Shown: piece after piece, positions 1 to 5,447 of the stretch
Numbering within the stretch: position 1 is the first letter of the stretch
How the letters are laid out: each line of letters begins with the position of its first letter
Position numbers and translations under genes: made by a program
Source of the DNA: CAVHXA01 sp963639765
GTDB taxonomy: Bacteria > Bacillota > Clostridia > Oscillospirales > Oscillospiraceae
Assembly (NCBI GenBank): GCA_963639765.1
Contig: CAVHXA010000079.1
Span: 1 to 8,220 of the forward strand
Length of the DNA: 8,220 bases
Direction of reading: 5' to 3'
Notes under the pieces: model-generated
What the model was told of the DNA's origin: nothing
Seen by the model: the letters and a program-made list of their open reading frames with translations, nothing else
The model's database searches: none

Positions 1-39
1 ATCATAACGGACGTAGTGGAAACGCTGGAGAGGAGATAA
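1..39 (+). CDS. Probable 3' end of an upstream gene (partial)
   Basis: Frame 1 is open from the window edge and ends at TAA (37-39), giving the tail IITDVVETLERR. The stop lies within the ribosome-binding region of the next gene, whose GTG start is 3 bases further on. This matches the tight packing of the rest of the operon. Frame 3 is also open across this stretch (to about position 60), so the assignment rests on spacing alone. Nothing can be said about function. Confidence 0.4.
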   Translation: MITDVVETLERR

Positions 40-42
40 GAC

Positions 43-966
43 GTGGAAAAGAAAGTTTATGAACTGAAGATCGATCCGGAGTTATCCAAGGTAGCTCCGC
101 CCTTGGCAGATAACGAGCTTGAAATTCTCCGGTCGGACATTCTTGAACGGGGTTGCATGGCTCCCATCATCGTTTGGAACGGTGCGATCGTGGATGGCCA
201 TAATCGATACGCCATCTGTTCGGAAAACAATATCCCATTTGGAATTGAGGAGATGGAATTCTCCAATATGACCGAAGCGAAGCTTTGGATCATCAAAGCC
301 CAGATAGGACGCAGAAACCTACAGCCATTCCAGCGGTGTGAGATGATTCTTCCCATGGAAGATGAGTTGAAGGCCGAGGCGCGTAAACGCATGAGCGCAA
401 GCGAACGCGAAGCAGGTATGCCAATTTTGGCCAGGCCGAGCAGAGATGTTTTAGCCGATTTGGCAGGTGTTTCACATGGTACTTGGGATAAGGCAAGAGT
501 CATTATTAAGGAGTGCGATGAACCGCTAAAGCAGAAGCTCAGGGCCGGAAATTTGAAAATTCATACTGCTTATTCAATGCTCCAGAAGCAGGACGACCCA
601 GCCAAGGAAGTGCATCCCGGCAAACATGAAGTGCCGAGGGGGGAATCACCCATCATCGAGGCACAAACGGAGAGGCCTGAGAAACCGGTCCACAAGACGG
701 GTGCAGAACTGCCCGAGCCGCTTGTTCATATGGACGGTCCAATTGAAGTTCCGCCCATGCGGGACAAACCGGAACGGAAGCCGCAGCCGTTTCCGTATGT
801 ACAGGATCAGGTCAGGTTTTCCATCGAGAACATGATCCGTAATTTGGAAATCGCTATGAATTGGCTGCGTGATGAGGATCAGGACAAGATTGACGTCTTG
901 CTTGAAATGTTGGATCAGGGATTTGATCGTGCAGAGGCACTGCTGAAAGGACAGGAGGATGTATAA
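43..966 (+). CDS. ParB-like N-terminal domain protein with helix-turn-helix region
   Basis: This 307-residue protein has a ParB/Srx-type N-terminal domain, a putative helix-turn-helix and a low-complexity tail. The ParB part spans roughly residues 8-100 and carries the box IVDGHNRYAI (49-58), where DGHNR corresponds to the G-x-x-R nucleotide-binding box of ParB proteins. Residues 135-155 (LADLAGVSHGTWDKA core) read like the DNA-binding helices of phage and plasmid ParB-like proteins. Residues 185-250 are rich in Pro, Glu and Lys and probably disordered. A helical tail (259-307) ends in LDQGFDRAEALLKGQEDV. The GTG start is chosen because GAGAGGAG lies 7-8 bases upstream and the ParB domain follows directly. 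The protein probably binds DNA, as a regulator, partition-like factor or replication accessory. ParB folds also occur in nucleases and modification enzymes, so the biochemical role is open. The next gene starts 2 bases after the stop. Confidence 0.85.
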   Translation: MEKKVYELKIDPELSKVAPPLADNELEILRSDILERGCMAPIIVWNGAIVDGHNRYAICSENNIPFGIEEMEFSNMTEAKLWIIKAQIGRRNLQPFQRCEMILPMEDELKAEARKRMSASEREAGMPILARPSRDVLADLAGVSHGTWDKARVIIKECDEPLKQKLRAGNLKIHTAYSMLQKQDDPAKEVHPGKHEVPRGESPIIEAQTERPEKPVHKTGAELPEPLVHMDGPIEVPPMRDKPERKPQPFPYVQDQVRFSIENMIRNLEIAMNWLRDEDQDKIDVLLEMLDQGFDRAEALLKGQEDV

Positions 967-1316
967 AGATGGATCACAGAAACACACCTACAGAGAACGC
1001 GAATGTTGGAAAAACGAACATCGGGAAACCGAGCAAGAACGGAAGCCCGGCAGTGCGGAGCGAAATGCGCCAGCTGCCCGTCGGCTTGTTGGAAATCGAC
1101 TACTCGTACCGGCAGAATCTGATTATGCGCCGTGTCAAGTATATTGCTGATCATTTCAATCCGGATCTACTTGGCGTCATCAAAGTATCTTTCCGCGACG
1201 GGCATTACTACGTGGTTGATGGTTGCCATACGGTGGCTGCAATTAAGGAGAAGTTCCACGACGATTCCTATCCCTTGTTGTGCAAGGTCTACCACGGCTT
1301 GACGGTTCAGGACGAA
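910..1316 (+). repeat. Tandem duplication, copy 1
   Basis: Copy 1 runs from the tail of the first ParB-like gene (LDQGFDRAEALLKGQEDV, from 910) across the gene junction to the end of the ParB-like core of the 163-residue gene. Copy 2 is at 1404-1846. The two stop codons (964-966, 1458-1460) and the two start codons (969, 1463) are each displaced by exactly 494 bases. From the conserved EMRQ motif onward the offset is 530, because the second copy has 12 more codons near its N-terminus. The tails match at about 40 of 57 bases by eye. The ParB core is clearly similar at DNA level, for example TTTCCG..ACGGGCATTACTA in both. Confidence 0.7.
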
Positions 1317-1460
1317 GCAAGGATGACGATAAATCGGGCAGTTCCTTTGAGGAACTATTTTGCTGCAAAAGCACACTTCGACGGCGATACATCGTTCAAA
1401 ACACTAGATGAAGCTTTTGAACGTGTGAAGGCAATACTGAAAGAGAACGAGGAGGTATAA
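969..1460 (+). CDS. Short ParB-fold protein, chimeric partial duplicate of the next gene
   Basis: This 163-residue protein starts at ATG 969, 10 bases after AGGAGG (953-958), which sits in the end of the preceding gene. Residues 31-116 align without gaps to residues 43-128 of the next protein, with 57 of 86 identical by my count. The shared core includes VGLLEI, FNPDL, VIKVSFR, GHYYVVDG and KFHDDSYP. After residue ~117 the similarity stops, and about 140 C-terminal residues of the paralogue are absent. The last 18 residues (LDEAFERVKAILKENEEV) instead resemble the last 18 of the preceding gene (9 of 18 identical). The ParB box reads DGCHTVAA, with Cys where the paralogue has Gln. The frame is intact with no sign of a frameshift, so the gene may be expressed. 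It could be a functional one-domain variant, a partner of the paralogue, or a remnant. No function can be assigned. Confidence 0.75.
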   Translation: MDHRNTPTENANVGKTNIGKPSKNGSPAVRSEMRQLPVGLLEIDYSYRQNLIMRRVKYIADHFNPDLLGVIKVSFRDGHYYVVDGCHTVAAIKEKFHDDSYPLLCKVYHGLTVQDEARMTINRAVPLRNYFAAKAHFDGDTSFKTLDEAFERVKAILKENEEV

Positions 1461-1846
1461 CCATGGGTCGCAAGAATCGTAGAAAGAAGAATCAGGTCAT
1501 GCCAATGGAGGCCATCACCCCCAAGACCACAGGAGCAAGCGAATCGAATTTCAAGGAAATGAACAAGGAGGGAAGCGCGGCAACGTGGACTGAGATGCGC
1601 CAGATGCCTGTTGGTATGTTGGAGATCTGCAATGACTATCAGCGCACTTTGAACATGGGTCATGCCAAGCATATCGCAGCCAATTTCAATCCGGATCTCG
1701 TCAATGTCATCAAAGTGTCTTTCCGTAACGGGCATTACTATGTGTTCGATGGTCAGCATACGACGATGGCAATCAAGCTGAAATTCCATGATGACTCTTA
1801 CCCCGTCATGTGCAAGATCTACTATGGCCTGACAGTGGAGGACGAA
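1404..1846 (+). repeat. Tandem duplication, copy 2
   Basis: This is the second copy of the unit at 910-1316. It begins in the tail of the 163-residue gene (LDEAFERVKAILKENEEV), crosses the AGGAGG/TAA/ATG junction and continues into the first ~128 codons of the 303-residue gene. The copies have diverged substantially, so the duplication is old. The stretch between the copies (1317-1403, residues 117-145 of the short gene) contains the presumed breakpoint. Confidence 0.7.
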
Positions 1847-2374
1847 TCGAAGCTGTTCGCAGAGCAGACAGGATTTTCAAAGGCCCTCCCCGCTGCATAT
1901 AAGATGCGTGCATTGTCTCTTTCCGGAGATGAGGATATCAATGAATTCCTGCAAATCACTCGTGACAGTGGATTCATGATCGAACCGACGAAAAGCATGA
2001 ACAAACCTTGTGCTATCGAAGCCGTGAAGATGGCGTTCAACTGCTATCACGCCCTCGGCGCAGAACAGTATGGACAGATGCTCACGCTTTTGATGCTTGC
2101 TTGGCACGGAGAGAGATGGTCGATTACCCAGAAGATGCTTTCGGGAATGTGCATGTTCATGAAGATCTTTGGGGACGATGTTGACACTGCTCGCTTTCAA
2201 AAGAAGCTCTCCGTCATGGATGAGCACGATGTCGCTCGTGCGGCCGGTCAGTTCTGCGAACTGTCAGTGCCATACCGCTTTGCCGGTGGCATCGCAACAC
2301 TGTACAACAAAGGCGGTTCCAAGGGCACGTTGAAGCTCCGCAAGCTCACCTTTGCAATGTGTGGGGAGGATTGA
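1463..2374 (+). CDS. DUF6551-like ParB-fold protein (full-length paralogue)
   Basis: This 303-residue protein starts at ATG 1463, 7 bases after AGGAGG (1450-1455). A basic N-terminus (MGRKNRRKKN) leads into a ParB/sulfiredoxin-like domain at about residues 43-135, with DGQHTTMAIK at 96-105 as the nucleotide-box equivalent. Classical ParB-fold boxes usually have Arg after the His (DGQHR); here a Thr takes that place. The C-terminal part (about 140-300) is predicted mostly helical, rich in Met and Leu (for example MLTLLMLAWHGERW, 206-219), and ends in a basic strip KLRKLTF. The overall layout, with a ParB-like core then a helical domain, fits proteins annotated DUF6551 in Bacillota phages and plasmids. 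This family assignment is from memory of its pattern. Function is unknown, and DNA binding is plausible. The DUF932 gene starts 3 bases after this stop. Confidence 0.75.
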   Translation: MGRKNRRKKNQVMPMEAITPKTTGASESNFKEMNKEGSAATWTEMRQMPVGMLEICNDYQRTLNMGHAKHIAANFNPDLVNVIKVSFRNGHYYVFDGQHTTMAIKLKFHDDSYPVMCKIYYGLTVEDESKLFAEQTGFSKALPAAYKMRALSLSGDEDINEFLQITRDSGFMIEPTKSMNKPCAIEAVKMAFNCYHALGAEQYGQMLTLLMLAWHGERWSITQKMLSGMCMFMKIFGDDVDTARFQKKLSVMDEHDVARAAGQFCELSVPYRFAGGIATLYNKGGSKGTLKLRKLTFAMCGED

Positions 2375-2377
2375 TCA

Positions 2378-3430
2378 ATGAAAACCGGAAGGGATTTGAA
2401 GGATGTTCTGATTGAACTTCAGAGGCAGCAGGAAGCGAAGAGGGACTACATCAGTCCCTCCGCCTCGCTTGCACTCAGAGAAGATGGTCGCACCATCGCC
2501 ATGGGAGATAAGGAATTTGCCACGACCGACCTGTTCCACAGGCAGATGGGCTCTACGCTCTCCATCCCGGCAAAATACTACGACCTGATGCAGAAAGAAA
2601 AGCCTGATCTGCTTGCCGCCAACGTGAACAGCTGGCTGGCAACGCAGGATCAGTCGTATATGGTCAGGACGCTCGACCAGACGGCACGGGCTTTTCTGTC
2701 GGATCGCTATCGCAGGATCGATAATCTGGAGGTCGCTTCCGCAGTGCTGCCACTGTTCGCTGGCACCTCCGGTATGCAGGTCATGAGCTGTGAGGTGACT
2801 GCACAGCGCCTCTTCATTAAGGTCGTTGATACGCGCAGGGAAGCAGTTTGCGTCGGCGATGCGGTGCAGTTCGGTGTGGTTGTTTCAAACAGCGAGGTTG
2901 GCTTGGGCGCGGTATCCGTCCAGCCGCTCGTCTATACCCTCCGCTGCACGAATGGTATGATTGTAAACTCGCTCGGTGAGCGCAAGACCCACGTTGGCAG
3001 GGCAGCCAAGGGTCTGGAGGATGGATTTGCCATCTACACGGAAGAAACTCAGGAAGCCGAGGACAAGGCGTTTCTGCTGAAGCTCCGCGACATCGCATCC
3101 GCTGCCTTTGACGAAGCGAAACAGGGCATGATCCTCAAAAAGCTCGAAGCGTCTTCTGAGGCAAAGATCACAGGCAGAGTGCAATCGGTGGTGGAGTTGA
3201 CCGGCAAAGAGTATGGGCTTTCCACACCTGAGCAGGACGGCGTGATGAAGTACCTCATCGCAGGCGGTGACCTTTCCTTGTATGGACTCTCCAATGCGGT
3301 CACCCGCTACTCGCAAGATGTTGAGAGTTATGACCGTGCCACCGCTCTTGAAGGCATCGGCTGGAACGTTGCCACGATGGAGCCGGGAAGGTGGAAGGAT
3401 CTCAATGAGAGTGTTGCATATCGATCTTGA
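2378..3430 (+). CDS. DUF932 (phage/plasmid-like TIGR03299-type) protein
   Basis: This 350-residue protein starts at ATG 2378, 7 bases after GGGGAGGA (2363-2370). It carries marks typical of DUF932 proteins: RAFLSDRYRRIDN (105-116) and the conserved middle block with NSEVGLGAVSVQPLVYTLRC followed by TNGM (171-194). A helical region (220-265) and a C-terminal block LIAGGDLSLYGLSNAVTRYSQ (293-313) complete it. The family is widespread in phages and plasmids, often near replication or anti-restriction genes, but its biochemical role is not established. There is no signal peptide or membrane segment, so it is cytoplasmic. Its last 26 bases overlap the start of the DNA polymerase gene in another frame, which suggests translational coupling of the two. 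Confidence 0.85.
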   Translation: MKTGRDLKDVLIELQRQQEAKRDYISPSASLALREDGRTIAMGDKEFATTDLFHRQMGSTLSIPAKYYDLMQKEKPDLLAANVNSWLATQDQSYMVRTLDQTARAFLSDRYRRIDNLEVASAVLPLFAGTSGMQVMSCEVTAQRLFIKVVDTRREAVCVGDAVQFGVVVSNSEVGLGAVSVQPLVYTLRCTNGMIVNSLGERKTHVGRAAKGLEDGFAIYTEETQEAEDKAFLLKLRDIASAAFDEAKQGMILKKLEASSEAKITGRVQSVVELTGKEYGLSTPEQDGVMKYLIAGGDLSLYGLSNAVTRYSQDVESYDRATALEGIGWNVATMEPGRWKDLNESVAYRS

Positions 3431-5360
3431 AACATTCTCCGAGGCGGATCTATCCAAGACCGGCGTTTATCGCTATGTGGAAGATCCGTCTTTTGAGGTG
3501 CTGCTCTTTGGCGTGTCTGTGGATGACGGACAGGTTGAGGTTTATGATTTGAAGCAAGGCGACGCTATCCCTGCTCAAATAATAGCGGCTCTTCAGGACA
3601 ACACCGTAACCAAATGGGCTTTCAATGCGCAGTTTGAACGGATATGTCTTTCACGCTACCTCTGGGATGCCGGTCTGCTCGAAAAAGGGCACTACCTCGA
3701 CCCATGCGGCTGGCGCTGCGACATGGTCTGGGCGGGCTATTGTGGCTTCCCCATGAACCTCAAAGGCGCCGGTGCTGCACTGCAGCTCGATGAGCAGAAA
3801 ATGGACGAAGGCAAGTCACTCATCACTTATTTCTGCAAACCGTACCGCCCCACCTCGCGCAACGGATACACAGATAGAAACCTGCCGGAGCATGATCCGG
3901 AAAAATGGGAACTCTTCAAAACTTACAACAAGCGAGATGTGGAAGTGGAGATTGCAATTGCAAATAAGCTCGCCAAGCATCCTGTGCCGGAGCAGGTCTG
4001 GGAAGAATACTGGATGGATCAGACAATCAATGACAGAGGCATTCTCGTAGACATTCCGCTGGTGGAGAACGCCATCAGGCTCGACACGGAATCCAAGCAG
4101 CACCTGAAAAAGAAAATGAAGTCCATCACAGGTCTGGCAAATCCCCAGTCTGTCCAGCAGATGCAAAACTGGCTTAGGAGGAACGGCGTACAGTTGGATT
4201 CGCTCGGAAAGAAAGAAATCGCCGGAAGGCTTTCCTCCATCGACGAGCCGATGCGCTCAGTCCTGCTCCTTCGCTTGCAACTTGCCAAGTCCGCAGTTAA
4301 AAAATACACCGCGATGGATACGGCGGCCTGCGCAGACGGGCGTTGCCGAGGAATGTTCCAGTTCTACGGTGCAAACAGATCAGGACGTTTTGCCGGAAAG
4401 ATTATTCAATTGCAAAACTTGTTCCGGAATAGCTTGCCTGATCTCGATCAGGCGCGAACGCTCGTTGCCCAAGGGAACTATGATGCGTTGGCGGCGCTGT
4501 ATGATTCTGTGCCCGAGGTGCTGGCTCAGTGTGTAAGAACTGCGTTTATTCCTGCTCCTGGTTACAAGTTCATCGTCAGCGACTTTTCTGCCATTGAAGC
4601 GAGAGTAATTGCCTGGCTAGCTGGCGAACAGTGGCGCATGGAGGCTTTCGAGCGTGGAGATGACATCTACTGCGCTTCGGCAAGCCAGATGTTCGGTGTG
4701 CCGGTCGTCAAGCACGGCGTGAACGGGCATTTAAGGCAGAAAGGAAAGGTAGCTGAGCTCGGGCTCGGCTACGGCGGCGGTGTCGGTGCGCTGAAGGCGA
4801 TGGGCGCTCTGGAAATGGGGCTGAAGGAGCAGGAACTTCAACCGTTGGTCAACACATGGCGCGCAGCCAATCCCAACATCGTAAAGCTCTGGTGGGCAGT
4901 TGAAAAGGCAATCAAGACAACCGTGAAGAGTAAAACGACGACCCGCACCCACAACCTCACATTCCGCTGCAAAGACGGTTCACTCTACATTACTCTCCCC
5001 TCTGGTCGCGATCTCGTCTATGTCCAGCCACGCATGGGTGAGAACAGATTCGGCAGCGAAGCCGTCACCTACATGGGCACGGACATCACCAAGCACTGGT
5101 CGAGAATCGAGACGTTTGGCGGCAAGGCGGTGGAGAACATCGTTCAGGGAATTGCAAGGGATATCCTTTGCCATGCCTTAGGACAGCTTTCCGACTACCG
5201 CGTTGTTGCTCACGTCCATGATGAGTGCATAGTGGAATGTCCGCGGGAAACAACGGTTGAGGAGATTTCCAGTAAGATGGCTGTTGTCCCTCCTTGGGCG
5301 GATGGACTCATCCTCCGTGCTGATGGATATGAATGCCCCGGCTACTACATGAAGGACTAA
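3405..5360 (+). CDS. Phage-type family A DNA polymerase with 3'-5' exonuclease domain
   Basis: This 651-residue protein copies DNA and probably proofreads it. The N-terminal DEDD exonuclease shows Exo I HIDLET (D7, E9), Exo II FNAQFE (73-78, with Glu78 where Pol I has Asp424) and Exo III Y174-x3-D178. The polymerase domain shows motif A SDFSAIEAR (392-400; D393, E398, R400), motif B R444-x3-K448-x7-YG, and motif C HDE (605-607). These match Pol I D705/E710/R712, R754/K758/Y766 and H881/D882/E883. There is no N-terminal 5' nuclease domain, as is usual in this phage group. Leu452 occupies the place of Pol I Phe762. The frame is open upstream to ATG 3267, but ATG 3405 is chosen because GGAAGG (3393-3398) lies 6 bases before it and the exonuclease fold begins immediately. 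The longer start would overlap 164 bases of the DUF932 gene. All catalytic residues checked are present. Confidence 0.96.
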   Translation: MRVLHIDLETFSEADLSKTGVYRYVEDPSFEVLLFGVSVDDGQVEVYDLKQGDAIPAQIIAALQDNTVTKWAFNAQFERICLSRYLWDAGLLEKGHYLDPCGWRCDMVWAGYCGFPMNLKGAGAALQLDEQKMDEGKSLITYFCKPYRPTSRNGYTDRNLPEHDPEKWELFKTYNKRDVEVEIAIANKLAKHPVPEQVWEEYWMDQTINDRGILVDIPLVENAIRLDTESKQHLKKKMKSITGLANPQSVQQMQNWLRRNGVQLDSLGKKEIAGRLSSIDEPMRSVLLLRLQLAKSAVKKYTAMDTAACADGRCRGMFQFYGANRSGRFAGKIIQLQNLFRNSLPDLDQARTLVAQGNYDALAALYDSVPEVLAQCVRTAFIPAPGYKFIVSDFSAIEARVIAWLAGEQWRMEAFERGDDIYCASASQMFGVPVVKHGVNGHLRQKGKVAELGLGYGGGVGALKAMGALEMGLKEQELQPLVNTWRAANPNIVKLWWAVEKAIKTTVKSKTTTRTHNLTFRCKDGSLYITLPSGRDLVYVQPRMGENRFGSEAVTYMGTDITKHWSRIETFGGKAVENIVQGIARDILCHALGQLSDYRVVAHVHDECIVECPRETTVEEISSKMAVVPPWADGLILRADGYECPGYYMKD

Positions 5361-5412
5361 ACTAAGAAGCCCACAAGAAAATAAAGCCCGCACATTTTGA
5401 AAAAAACGACCA

Positions 5413-5433
5413 CCCACGTATAGATGGCGTGGG
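5413..5433 (+). promoter_or_regulatory. Hairpin just upstream of the primase-helicase ribosome-binding site
   Basis: CCCACG (5413-5418) and CGTGGG (5428-5433) form a perfect 6-base-pair stem with a 9-base loop that contains an upstream in-frame ATG (5424). The ribosome-binding site AAGAAGG (5437-5443) follows within 4 bases. The surrounding 87-base gap (5361-5447) has no convincing terminator or promoter. The hairpin could tune translation of the following gene, but it is short and may be incidental. Confidence 0.35.
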
Positions 5434-5447
5434 AGAAAGAAGGTACT

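Noticed and set aside
959..1150. Alternative start ATG 959 giving a 63-codon product
   Set aside because: This frame lacks the conserved ParB-fold sequence, which is found in the frame starting at 969.
1317..1460. Frameshift as the cause of the short ParB-fold gene
   Set aside because: The other frames after 1317 do not restore similarity to the C-terminal domain of the paralogue, and the existing tail instead matches the end of the preceding gene.
3267..3404. Upstream start for the polymerase (46 extra residues)
   Set aside because: It would overlap the DUF932 gene by 164 bases. The extra residues are unlike the family, and ATG 3405 has its own ribosome-binding site right before the exonuclease fold.
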